Source of the DNA: Meconema thalassinum
Taxonomy: Eukaryota > Arthropoda > Insecta > Orthoptera > Tettigoniidae
Direction of reading: 5' to 3'
Length of the DNA stretch: 64,000 nucleotides
Assembly (NCBI GenBank): GCA_946902985.2
Contig: OX336391.1
Span: 196,232,289 to 196,296,288, forward strand
In this document: in pieces, positions 45,651 through 56,247 of the stretch
Layout: each line of letters opens with the position of its first letter
Numbering within the stretch: the stretch's first letter is position 1
Translations under genes and position numbers: made by a program
The notes under the pieces: generated by a model
Seen by the model: the letters and a program-made list of their open reading frames with translations, nothing else
Databases searched by the model: none
What the model was told of the DNA's origin: nothing

Positions 45651-46150
45651 CTTAACGAGTCCACCCGTATTGTCACTGGATGTCTGAAACCTACTCCAGA
45701 GCAGAAGACCTACCCTCTCGCTGGCATTGCACCTCCAGTTATCCGACGCAAGTTGGCAGCAGAGAAAGAAAGACAAAAGCTTGAAACAGATCCTAGACAT
45801 TCTATATTCAACCACAATGTAACCACTCCTCGCCTAAGATCCAGGGAAAGTTTTATTAAGAAAACAGTAACCCTCCATACCAAATCAGACGTCCGCCGTG
45901 TGTCACACTGGAAACAAATAGTACCAGAGGGGTTTACCACTTAAGAAGAACTGAGCAGTGGTAGTCTTTTGCCGAAGTGGGGTTATGCAGAAGATCCACG
46001 ATGTGCCTGTAGAAAATCCAGCCTCCACAACACCTGCTCACGTGCCAAGATCTTAATGACACCTGCAGCCAGGAAGAACTTCTGTTGGCCACAGACCGAG
46101 GGATAAGAGCTGCAGAGTTCTGGAAAGGAAGAATTTAGTGTGTCTCCCGG
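45651..46150 (+). pseudogene. Non-LTR retrotransposon C-terminal remnant, target of the BEL insertion
   Basis: Directly after the LTR the + strand reads LNESTRIVTGCLKPTP and LAGIAPPVIRRKLAAEKERQ, then TDPRHSIF and an in-frame stop after FTT (45943). A shifted frame follows with LPKWGYAEDPRCAC, the Cys-rich ending common in LINE ORF2 proteins. The upstream part of the LINE is absent, as expected if BEL inserted here and the duplication removed the left flank. The second copy is at 56248-56745. Confidence 0.7.
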
Positions 46151-46319
46151 ACACGGAAAATAAAGTAACTTAATTTATTTGAATTAATTATCGTCACTTG
46201 ACAAGTTCGGCAGATCTAAATAAGTTAACGATTATGGCAGTGGAGCAGAAGTTGTCGTGGACTTCATTCAAGGATCGGTCGAAGGGCCAAGGGATCATTT
46301 AACTGATATACACATTATT

Positions 46320-46480
46320 ACCGGCTAACGCGCTACCTCGTGCCTCGCGAGGGAGAGCGTGGGTTCGAATCCCACCTTGGTCATTCTAAAAATGGTTTTC
46401 GTGGTTTCCCATTTTCATCACCAGGCAAATTTCAAATTATACAGATCCATGGTCGACTTCCTTCCAAAATCCTTTCCCTG
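46320..46480 (+). mobile_element. SINE-like element (family S8)
   Basis: ccggctaacgcgctacctcg (A-box region) with B box gggttcgaatccc (46371-46383), then ttctaaaaatggttttcgtg and tttcccattttcatcaccag. The same sequence is at 56918-57078. At 46610-46700 a further tRNA-like piece (gcccgtgcgaatcgc) may be a second head. Confidence 0.6.
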
Positions 46481-47559
46481 ACTTTATTAATTAGGTTCAA
46501 GTTAGCGGTCACCTGGACAATCAGACTGTTACCATCCCCAGTTTTATCTTCTGACAAAGTATAGTCAGCTCCCAGACGGGACCGAGAATACAGGGTCTTT
46601 CACTCAAAGTGGGGCCGGCTCCGCGGCGGTTGGAAGGCCGGACGAGCACATGGCAACTCGCTGAGCTTGGGGTTAAAAGAGCGCCCGTGCGAATCGCATG
46701 TGAATAACAAGCACGCATAATAACACATAATAAAAGTAAAATAATTAGGCCTACTCAGCTTGTCACAGACGATGTTGAAAATGTCCTCCACCTGCATCTA
46801 CACATTTCTGGCATCTTCAAAGGAAATTTTCATTCACACGCATTATTCCATCTACCGAGATAGCCTCAATTTCTCTCGTGGTATTTAGTTTGAGTTCCTC
46901 TAGAGTGTGACGGTTTGTTGCATAAACCTCATTTTTCAATGTTCCCTAGAAATAAAAATTGAACAATAGGCTTTAACACTTAGCAATAATGCGTTATAAA
47001 ATTTTGAAACACAATAACAATTAAACAATAACCACGGACACGCGTTATAAACTTATAACATATGAGTGAAAGACAATGTACATCGAACTATAGTAGTTGT
47101 TATTATTGTTTTAAGGGGCGTAACTACGAGGTCATCTGCCCCTTCGAATTACAGAAACATTCTCAGCAGTCATAGGTGAATAAATTTAAAAAATTAGCAG
47201 CCACATGCACAAACAATACTGCTACCAGTCAGTTTCATTAATAAACTAAATGCTACCATCATTTCAATTAATTAATTTACAGCACAATATATAACATAAG
47301 TCGTTTAGGATCGACTCATAAGGGTGAATAGTTTTCGCATTTCATACATTTCCGTAACTGCTCAGAAAAGAAGTATGTCTTATACTCGTTTACACACCAC
47401 CATGAGGTAGAGTATACGGCGCGTTTTTTTTTTATCGTGGTCTCCCCTGTAGGCCTAATCCACGTATTGCCTGTTTGAAATACTCCAGGTCAAAGGTTCA
47501 TATTCGCTTTATTTCTCATTATCATCAAGTTTAACCTTCATGTTTCACGATTTTCACAG

Positions 47560-47830
47560 GAGCATCTACCACTATCACCAAAACAGTTATCATACTACCA
47601 TCAACAACACACTACTTCTACCAACACCATCACCAAGGTTCTATTACCACTAACACCGTCACAACCACACTTCTACTACTAACACCTGCACTATCACCAA
47701 CACCCTTATATTATTCCCTCCATCACATCCATTCTTTTACTACTACCACTGTTAACAACAATCCTATCCTACTAACACGGTCTCCACCACACTTTTACTA
47801 CTAACATGAACATCATCACTAACACTCTTA
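47560..47830. repeat. Trinucleotide-rich (cta/cca/aca) tract
   Basis: Dozens of imperfect cta, cca, acc and aac triplets (ctaccactatcaccaaaaca, ctactactaacacctgcac). The same is at 58160-58430 in the duplicate, which has one extra ccggta. A degenerate microsatellite, not coding. Confidence 0.8.
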
Positions 47831-48052
47831 TACAGTTGTCTCCAAGCCAACCTGCGCATTAAGGTCTCCAACCGTCAGAATGTTTTCATCCTCCACATAT
47901 CTTTCTACTGTAGTTCTTCTATAATTATGTACAGTACCTTTATCAGCTTGGCTACTTCCACTCTGTGGAATACGCCAAAATGATTGTGAGTATTTAATTA
48001 TTCTGTCACTTATAGGTACAATATTCGAAATTGCATATACATGAGGATTCAC
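47828..48052 (-). pseudogene. LINE endonuclease-domain remnant
   Basis: The minus-strand frame includes NIVPISDRIIK and ends ILTVGDLNAQVG. GD-[FL]-NA-x-[VI]-G is the characteristic motif of the AP-type endonuclease of non-LTR retrotransposons. It lies 3' of a LINE C-terminal piece (48271-48465) on the same strand, the wrong order for one element, so the two are separate fragments or rearranged. Duplicated at 58429-58653. Confidence 0.6.
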
Positions 48053-48270
48053 GAGAAATAGAAAACACGATATATCTTCTTTGCATCATCTATTCTTATA
48101 CCCTTATTTTTGCAAAGATCCATTCATTTAGAAGGCTGTGAATAGCTAGTGCTGCCACTAGATGGTAATGTCTCGCCCTTGCACAGAGCGGCCATTGTTT
48201 TAAAATAGGCTACCATGTCACCACATGTACACTACCAATATGGCATATAGATAAAATGAAGATCAATCAT

Positions 48271-48465
48271 TCAATGTCTAAAGGCAATGCCTTGCCGATT
48301 CAACCATTGTCTTCTGTCTTCAGCTTGTCTTTTCATCTCACAGTAGGAACCACATCCTACGTTTTGTATCAATACTTGAAGGAATTGCTTCCTAGGTCGA
48401 CTTCGTCCCTTCTTTCCTAAGACCATTCCTTCTAGTAGATTGGTTAGAAAGGTATTATGACGCAC
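48271..48465 (-). pseudogene. LINE C-terminal remnant
   Basis: The minus-strand frame MRHNTFLTNLLEGMVLGKKG continues with RSRPRK and later YCEMKRQAEDRRQWLNRQG. G-K-[KR]-G-R-x-R-P-R followed by a MKR-AEDR-W-R segment just before the stop is the usual end of several LINE clades. In the duplicate (58870-59066) a base change removes the alignment of the end, so it is diverging freely. Confidence 0.65.
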
Positions 48466-49800
48466 ACGATGTGTCCAATGAATTTAGCTGTTCTTCTATG
48501 TACTGTTACCATCAGCTGTTTCTTCCCCTGGATTTCTCGCAGTATACTTTCGTTTGTTCTTTTTTCAGTCCAACTGAATACAATAATAATAATTATCAAA
48601 TAGTGACACTGCGTCTACTGCAGACGGACCAATGCAATTGGTCACATTGCCAACACTATTGAACCTATTGAAATGAAATGTATATATATGAAGAGAAATG
48701 AACAATGACAACTGTCAAAATTAAACTGTCATGGCGGACTCTTAACATATAGGTTACACTACTAACATCAAAATCATCACTAACAATCTTATACTACTAC
48801 TAGAGTACAGTTTCGATATTTCGAGTCTCGATAGTAAAATTTTCCAAAGAAATCCGAATTGAAAAATTTGAATTAGCAAAGATAACAATTCATCAGTTTC
48901 TGTGAGTGAGAGACAAACACGGGTGACGCGCTGGTTCATACGCTAGATCCGATCCTACCCCTTTCCGTCACTCACCTACAATATACTGTAGTTATCTAAT
49001 ATTCTTCGTTAATTACCTGCGACAGAACGTTAAGCCGTTTATGACTGTTCGTTGTTGACCAATAGCTGATGGTTCTTGACCAACTGCATGCTTCCTCGGT
49101 TAGTCCACGCAGAGTCCTGGCCTCCGGCTTGCTTCTCAGGTCTCCAGTGATGCACAGTTGCACGCAGTTTTGTCCAGTCTCCCAGCTTGCTCTCAGTGGT
49201 TACGGTGGAGAATTGACAAAGCTGTGCCTCGAGCTGGAAAAGTCCTGGCTCCATTCAGACATCTAATGTAAACATGGCCGCCCAGTTAGGTTTCAAAAAA
49301 TAGTCGGTCATAAATGAGGAAAATTAGAGAACTACATATCGCTGCCACGACAGAAAAACCTAAATAAAATCATAAATGTAAGATTCATAGCTATTGTTGA
49401 TCAATATAGACCTATCTGGAATAATAATTAATTAATTAATAAATAATTACAGAATTAAGTTGTTAATACTGGCTTGCTAGAAATATACCTGAAACGCTGT
49501 CGTCCAATAGAGCACTATAGTTCGTTTCATGTAGTTTCGTTCCATTGAATCTGAGATACTGGAAATCTACGGTTGGAATGCCTACAATGTGTTATAAGAT
49601 GGTTGGTGGGACTGCTACCTGTGATAATGCGCACAATTAGATCCCTGACGGCATACATTGTATATATAAAATTTGTCAGCTATCCATTAAATGTTATGAA
49701 AATTACAACCCATACATGAGAGTGATGCCAACATAATTGAATCAGCCGGAGCTGAAGAGTATGGTCAGTTTTCACTACTTTTCTGGAGAGAGATATTATT
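48466..49800. other. No recognisable feature (duplicated at 59067-60401)
   Basis: AT-rich unique-looking sequence with short overlapping frames; none resembles a known family. A ~71-residue minus frame at 49039-49254 is present in both duplicates, but with no conserved motif. Confidence 0.55.
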
Positions 49801-49810
49801 AATTTATTTA

Positions 49811-50118
49811 GCGTATGGCGTTTAGTGCCGGGAGTGTCCGAGGACATGTTCGTCTCGCCAGAGGCTGTAGCTGCTTCAAGCGGACACCCATGGGGTGTCC
49901 GCTCAATTTCAAATAGTTCCAACTTTCGCTATCAGATGTCACTGACATCTAGTGGTGAACGTTGGAATTTTGATAGAGCGTTTCAACGAAATAAAAACTA
50001 AAAATTTAGCTTCACACAAGTTTAGTTAGTGGAAGATTATTTTACATGCCATAAATCTATGACATGGGACAACCACCTTTACTTCCCCTCGGAAGGAAGG
50101 CATATTGAAGGATTTTAA
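49811..50118 (-). mobile_element. SINE family S1, truncated at the duplication junction
   Basis: Identical in form to 60412-60719: gcgtatggcgtttagtgccg at the 3' domain, then ccaactttcgctatcagatg and acttcccctcggaaggaagg. The tRNA-like head is missing because the sequence switches at about 50118 (gaaggatttta) into the BEL 5' LTR. The complete version is at 60412. Confidence 0.85.
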
Positions 50119-50324
50119 GAGTCTATGTCGTTTTTGGACCCTAAATGGCAGCCGCTGGCTGGAGGGCCATTTTGTGGTGTTTGGACTTTGTGACAAAAGA
50201 CTGTGGCAGTTGTTGTTCGTTGTACTATGTTTGAATATGTCTGTTGCATAGTTGTGTAGTGAAATAAATAGTTAAATTCATAATGGTTAACACTAATTCG
50301 GTGAATTAGTCCCTTAACAAAACA
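50119..50324 (+). repeat. BEL/Pao 5' LTR, copy 2, left-truncated
   Basis: agagtctatgtcgtttttgg to cccttaacaaaaca. Compared with 45425-45650 the first ~18 bp are replaced by SINE sequence. The junction shows two to four bases of possible microhomology (ttaa). Several LTR-LTR differences are visible within copy 2 (agtctatg/agtctaag, ggcagccgc/ggcggccgc), so the insertion is not brand new. Confidence 0.9.
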
Positions 50325-50326
50325 TA

Positions 50327-50344
50327 TGGTGACCCCGACGTGAT
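50327..50344 (+). promoter_or_regulatory. Primer-binding site
   Basis: tggtgaccccgacgtgat begins two bases after the 5' LTR end (aacaaaaca, ta). A TGG start directly inside the LTR is the expected position of a tRNA primer-binding site. Which tRNA is used was not determined. Confidence 0.7.
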
Positions 50345-50431
50345 TTAATACGTAAATTACGAGAAGTTACGGCAAGATACGTAAGATTTCTTTGTGTGTG
50401 AAAATCTTGGTATAGCCTAGCCTACACGACA

Positions 50432-52825
50432 ATGGAAAAGCTTGTGAAACAACGTAAGCCAATTCGAGCGTCCTACACAAAGACGTATAATGAGGTAATG
50501 CGTCATTTAACCAGCGAAATAGTTGACCTGGAATCGGCACAGAAGATGCTGATGAAATTGGAGAGGTTAAGTGCTGAACTTGCTCCTTTGGATGAAAAAA
50601 TACTGGAACTAGCATTAGAAGAAGAGGATGATGTCTACAGCCGTGAGTACGGGGCAGTTGAGACTTATAGAGATAATTTAGATGAAGTAAGGTTAAAGAT
50701 GACGAATATTTGCTCTAATGAGAATGTTGGTGTGGTTAGAGAACACATTTCTGAAGCTTCATCTGCAGCTAAAAGAAACTTGAAACTTCCTAGGTTGGAA
50801 CTAGCCAAGTTTGGAGGGGACGTTAAAGATTGGTTAGGATTCTGGAGCATGTTTAAGAGAATCCATGAAGATAGTGACATAGAATCAGAAGATAAATTTC
50901 AATATCTGATTCAGTGCACCAAACCTGACAGTCGTGCCAGAGAACTTCTGAACAGTTTCCCGGCTACCGCTGAAAACTATCCAAAGGTTATAGAGTGCAT
51001 GAAGAATCGGTTCGGTCGTGAAGATCTCCTGACGGAGTACTACGTTAGGGAGCTGATTGGGTTAGTCATTCAGAATGTGTCGCACAACAATGACAAATCA
51101 GGAATAGCTGTAGGCCTACTGTATGACACATTAGAGAGCAAGTTAAGAGCTCTAGAATCTATAGGTGTGACAAGGGATAAGTATGGGTCCATGTTGTTCC
51201 CTCTCGTGGAATCATGCTTGCCTGAAGATGTTTTAAGGACATGGCTCAGAAATCAATCAGCGAATGATGAGTTGATTGGTGAACAGAAAGATAGGCTAGA
51301 GGCTCTTCTAAATTTCCTCAAACGTGAAGTGGAGGGAGAAGAGAGGATAACCTTTGCTCGGGCAGGTTTTGGTCTGTCCGATACGAAAAGACAAGAGAGA
51401 GTGAGAGGAAAAAATGTCGACACACATTTACCAACGGCGAATTCTTTGTTTTCGGCCAAATTTGAAGGCAAGAAGAGAAAGTGTGTGTTTTGTAGCAAAT
51501 TCCACGAGAGCAAGGAATGCCACCTTGCTCAACAAATGAGTTTGGAGAAAAGGCGCAACAAGCTGGCCAAAGAAAACTTTTGTTTTGCTTGTCTTAAGGT
51601 AGGACACAGAGTGAAAAATTGCAAGGCACATCTTCGTTGCCCACTGTGCACTAGTCCTCACGTTGTGATCATGTGTCATAAACTGAATACAAATAAGGTC
51701 GAGGAGAAACCTGAATCTAAAATACAGGATGATAGGGAAAGGCAGAGCAATATCTCCATGAACATTCAGAGTGCCACAAAGGAGGTGTTTCTACAAACGC
51801 TGTGCATCAAACTGACACATAAAGGAAAGGAGAAGATGGTCCGAGCACTAATAGACAGTGGATCACAAAGATCCTACATTTTACGGAAGACTGCTGAGGA
51901 AATGGGATATAAACCTTTGAAGACCGAGATGATGATCCACAAGTTGTTTGGGGGCGCTGAGACCCGTGAAGAAGATCATCACCTGTATGATGTGAACGTA
52001 AGCAGTTGTGATGGTTCCTTTAATACCACGTTGCTATTGATTGACCAGAAGGTAATCTGTGGGAAGATTCCAAGGTTGAAGTTCGGACCTTGGATGAAGG
52101 AAATGAAAGCAAAAAGGATATGGCTGTCTGATGTGGGAACAAATCCATCCGACGTGGAAGTCCTGCTAGGAGCTGATGTTGCGAGGAGTCTCTTGCTGAA
52201 TGAAACCCATAAGCTTGAATCAGGATTGGTTGCTGTGAGGATAACGCTTGGCTGGACCGTGACTGGTAAATTGAAAGACGAAGAGGGTAGTTCCCTGGCT
52301 TTGTATTCAACTACCCTGTTCATTCAATCTGCTTCTATAACCGACCTTTGGAACTTGGAGACTATAGGCATATCTGACCCCACGGAAAACAAGTCGAGAG
52401 AAGAGATGGAAGAAGCTGCACGTCGTTACTTCCAAGAGACTGTAAAGGTTAATGCGGATAGCCGATATGAAGTTGCGTTACCTTGGTTGGAGAGCCGACA
52501 GTACTTACGGAACAACAAGGAGATAGCGAAGAAGAGATTGATTTCAGTTTCGAATAGACTGACCAAAGAAGGAAAGTTTGAGGAATATGGAAATGTGTTT
52601 CAGGAATGGATGAATGAGGGCATAATTGAAGAGGTTCCAGAAGGAGAAAAGGAAGACCTGTGTTATTATTTACCACACCGGGGAATCTTCAAAGAAAACT
52701 CTACCACCACTGTGAGACCCGTGTTCGATGGATCCAGCAAATCGAAGGATACTCCTTCTTTAAATGAGTGTCTCGAAAAGGGTCCTAATTTGCTACAACA
52801 AATCCCCACACTTCTATTGATGTTT
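50432..52825 (+). CDS. BEL/Pao gag-protease-RT (N-terminal part), copy 2
   Basis: The first methionine after the primer-binding site opens a frame that runs to the SINE at 52826 and ends 27 bases inside it. Residues 1-110: charged coiled-coil-like region (VDLESAQKMLMKLERLSAEL). About 115-260: DUF1759-type gag core (LPRLELAKFGGDVKDWLGFW). About 350-420: cysteine/histidine knuckles (CVFCSKFHESKECH, CFACLKVGHRVKNC). About 473: protease ALIDSGSQ. About 670 on: start of RT (ALPWLESRQYLR, VRPVFDGSSKS). Gag to RT is one open frame, as is usual for BEL/Pao. The frame is interrupted before the first RT catalytic aspartate. Confidence 0.93.
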
Positions 52826-53022
52826 GTGGGGCGTGGTGGCTCAGCGGTCTAGCTGTATGCCTTTCACCAGGGCTCTCCGGGTTCGATTCCCGGTCAATGC
52901 ATGTGAGATTTTCGAAGTGAAATGCCATGTCCTGTGGTTCGGATTCCACGTAAAAAGGAGGTCCCGTGGCTCATGATCTCAAGATTAACGGTCACGTTAA
53001 ACTAAAAGCTTCCTTCCTTCCT
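52826..53022 (+). mobile_element. tRNA-derived SINE (family S9) inserted in BEL RT
   Basis: Head gtggggcgtggtggctcagc (A box tggctcagcggtct) and B box gggttcgattcccgg (52879-52893). The body includes tcctgtggttcggattccac and ends with a ttcc-rich tail. A perfect 14-bp target duplication, ttctattgatgttt, is at 52812-52825 and 53023-53036; the single copy at 42400-42413 in BEL copy 1 is the unoccupied site. Confidence 0.97.
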
Positions 53023-53036
53023 TTCTATTGATGTTT

Positions 53037-54071
53037 CGAAAAAATAGGATAGGAGTGATTTCCGATATTAAGAAGGCGTTCCTGCAGATATCTGTTCAGG
53101 AAAGTGACCGTGATTTCTTGCGCTTCTTGTGGTGGAAGGATTCAAAGGATAGTGAATTGAAGGTTTTTTGACATTGCCGAGTCGTATTTGGACTGAATTG
53201 CAGCCCATTTCTGCTGGAAGCAGTTCTTGACCTTCAATTGAAAGAGAGCGTAGACTACCAAGAGACAGCAAAAAGACTGAGAAATTCCTTCTATGTAGAC
53301 AATTGTATCACCTCTTTGGATAATGAGAAAGAATTGAGTACGTTTATAGAAGAATCTACCACATTGCTGGCCAGAGCACATTTTGATCTTCGTAACTGGG
53401 AGTACACAAGTCTAAATTCTCCCGAGAGTGACTCGTCAGTTCCTGAGGTAACCTCGGTATTAGGACTTCGATGGAACAAGACAGAAGATGTTCTTTCTTG
53501 TGAGAAAATTGACATGTCGAAGATTGACGACACGATCACTAGAAGAAATGAATTGGCGGCTGCTCAGAGAATCTTTGATCCTATAGGATTCACATGTCGT
53601 GTCTCTCTAGTACCGAAGTTGCTGTTGCAGGAAAGTTGGCGGAAGAAAATGAGCTGGGATGAAGAAATGGAGGATGACTTGAGGAAGAAGTTTGAAATTT
53701 GGCATCAAGAACTTGAGGTATTGCCTGATATTAAAATTCCCAGACAAATGGCACGCTGCAAGACACAGGAATCTTGGAGCCTTCATACGTTCTGCGACGC
53801 AAGTGCAGTAGCATATGCTGCGGTTGTGTTTCTTCGTTCAGAAGATGGAAAGGACACAAATATAACGCTTCTTCAAGCAAAGTCTCGTGTAGCCCCGCTG
53901 AAAAAAATGACTATTTCGCGGTTGGAACTCCTAGCTTGTTCAATTGCAGCTCGCCTTGCATTTTCCATAAAGGCAAGTTTAGAATTAGCAGAGCTTTCAA
54001 CATATTATTGGACAGACTCTACAACAGCTCTCTGCTGGATCAAGAGGAAGGAAGTCTGGGGAACTTTGTAG
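53037..54071 (+). pseudogene. BEL/Pao RT (rest)-A17-RNase H, copy 2
   Basis: Continues RT after the SINE: VISDIKKAFLQI, then a stop near 53168 where copy 1 has an arginine codon, then an open stretch from 53238 with FYVDNCITS, AAAQRIFDPIGFTCR, FCDASAVAYAAV, RLELLACSI and YYWTDSTT. The RNase H first-aspartate motif here is FCDAS, against FCDAI in copy 1. It ends at the same frame break as copy 1 (54071). Confidence 0.9.
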
Positions 54072-55900
54072 CAAATCGAGTGAAGGAAATTAAACAGTTG
54101 TCTAACCCTGATAGCTGGAATCATGTACGTGGAGTGAATAACCCGGCTGACCTACCTTCTAGGGGTTGTTCTGCTTCCAAACTCTTGACGTCGAAATGGT
54201 GGGAGGGCCCTCATTGGTTGAGATCTCCTAATTCGGAATGGCCTCTCGACAATGCCTTGCCTGATGAAGAAAGGGTAAATGAAGAGAAAAGGAAAGGAAT
54301 TTCAACTGTACTAGTTTCTGTGGAACCAGAAGGAAAGTGGTATCTGAAATTCTTTTCCAAGTACTCAAAAGTTGTCAGGATGACGGCCTGGATTCTACGA
54401 TTCATCCACAACACAGCAAAAGAAGGCAAAAAACGTATTTCAAAGGAACTCCAAGTCGAAGAATTGCATGTAGCTGAAAGGAGACTGTTGAAGATCGTTA
54501 CGCAAGAGATGCTCGCCGAAAAGGAGCAGTCCTTCAAAAATCTGAACGTGTTTGAAGATGAAAGAGGATTACTTCGAGTAAAAACAAGGTTAATAAGGAG
54601 ACCGGACGATGAATTATTCCTCACTCCAATTCTGCTACCAGCTAAACACCAGCTAGTTCACATGATGATCATGGAGAAACATCTAGAAATGTCTCACGCT
54701 GGAGTACAAGTTCTTCTCTCCACTTTGCGAGAACGGTTTTGGATTGTTAATGGTAGAAGGACAATAAGAAAGGTGATTTCGAGCTGTGTCAGGTGCAGAA
54801 GACACCAAGCAAAGGGAATTACCATCGAAGTTGCACCTTTGCCAGAGGATCGGATTAGAGACGCTTCTGTCTTTGAAATTGTAGGAATTGATCTGGCTGG
54901 CCCGTTATACCTCCGAGGAGGTGAAAAGGTCTGGGTGGTGCTATTCACGTGTGCGGTCTTCAGAGCAGTGCATTTTGAACTCGTTAGGACACTATCTACT
55001 CCAGGGTTTCTGCAAGCATTGAGGAGATTCGTCGCTCGAAGAGGGAGACCAAACATCATTTACAGTGATAATGGGACAAATTTTGTGGGAGCAGAAAATG
55101 CTTTCAGTGAAGTTGACTGGACCAAAATAAATGTTGAGGCTACGTGCATGAGAATTGTTTGGAAATTCAATCCTCCCACTGCTGCATGGTGGGGTGGGTT
55201 TTGGGAGCGTATTGTTCAAATGCTGAAGAAGTTGTTGCGACGAGTACTAGGTCGTTCCTCCTTAGACTATGAGGAACTATTAACGGTTCTGTTGGATGCA
55301 GAGGCAGTCATCAATTCTCGGCCTTTGACTTATTTGTCTGAAGATAGTGATGATTTGGTAGCGTTGACACCTGCAATGTTTCTTCAGGACATTCCGAGGG
55401 TGGGAGTACCCGATATTGATCACATTGATCAGATAAACCCTGGAAAAAGGTTCAGGCACATGCAGCATTTGAGGGCAGAATTGCGAAAAAGATTCAGACT
55501 AGAGTACCTAGGGCAACTTAAACCGGGAAAAGGCAAAGCGAACTCACATCGAGAATTGAAGGTGGGAGAAGTAGTGATCCTTGGAAGTGACAGTGCACGT
55601 AGAATGGACTGGCCTTTAGGAAGGGTGGTTTCAGTACATCCCGGAAAGGACAATGTCGTCAGAGTGGTCAAGGTGAAGACTACAACTGGAGAGTTGAAGC
55701 GGCCTGTGCAGAACATCTATCCTCTAGAAGCAACTCCGTTTACTGAGTGGCAGTGTGAAGAAGTCTTGGATAAAGACCCTGGTGTTCCTGTTTCGAGCTC
55801 TGGTGTTCCTGTCTCGATCCCTGGTGTTCCTGTTTCGAGCTCTGGTTTCCTGTATCGAGCCCTGATGTTCCTGACTCGCCCCCTGGTCTTCCACATTTGA
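54065..55900 (+). pseudogene. BEL/Pao integrase and C-terminal region, copy 2
   Basis: Same domain order as copy 1: NPADLPSRG, HHCC (HMMIMEKHLEMSHAG ... CVRCRRH), GIDLAGP, YSDNGTNF, FWERIV, DUF5641-like end. In the GVPVSSS repeat tail about 26 bp fewer and a frame change near 55846 give an altered C-terminus ending at 55900. Core catalytic residues are intact. Confidence 0.9.
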
Positions 55901-56021
55901 GTTCGACAAGGTGTGGGAGGAAGATACGAATTCCATCCCGCCTCAATTTGTAAATTTTCCTTGATCTGTAATATTTGAAGTACAGTGGTTTTAATCATAG
56001 TATGATAAAAAGGTGGGAGGA

Positions 56022-56247
56022 TGTTATGGAACTGATTAAAAGAGTCTAAGTCGTTTTTGGACCCTAAATGGCGGCCGCTGGCTGGAGGGCCATCTTGTGG
56101 TGTTTGGACTTTGTGACAAAAGACTGTGGCAGTTGTTGTTCGTTGTACTATGTTTGAATATGTCTGTTGTATAGTTGTGTAGTGAAATAAATAGTTAAAT
56201 TCATAATGGTTAACACTAATTCGGTGAATTAGTCCCTTAACAAAACA
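56022..56247 (+). repeat. BEL/Pao 3' LTR, copy 2
   Basis: 226 bp, tgttatggaactgattaaaa to cccttaacaaaaca. It differs from the copy 1 3' LTR at very few positions (ttcggtgaatt against ttcgatgaatt). It is followed by the same LINE remnant as in copy 1. Confidence 0.95.

Larger units (their letters stand above)
45651..50118 (+). repeat. Segmental duplication, flank copy 1
   Basis: Matches 56248-60719 throughout, at an offset of about 10,600 bp. By eye there is about one difference per 100 bp or fewer (for example a/t at 46347 versus 56945). It ends inside a SINE at 50118, where BEL copy 2 begins. Some of the content, such as 46500-47560, could not be identified beyond a few element fragments. 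Confidence 0.95.
50119..56247 (+). mobile_element. BEL/Pao LTR retrotransposon, copy 2
   Basis: Near full length: 5' LTR lacking its first ~18 bp, primer-binding site, gag, protease, RT (interrupted by a 197-bp SINE), RNase H, integrase, polypurine tract and 3' LTR. Against copy 1 it has a SINE in RT, a new stop codon near 53168 in RT and a frame change in the terminal seven-residue repeats. It is therefore inactive. It shares its 3' flank with copy 1, so the two arose by segmental duplication, not by two transpositions. Confidence 0.95.
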
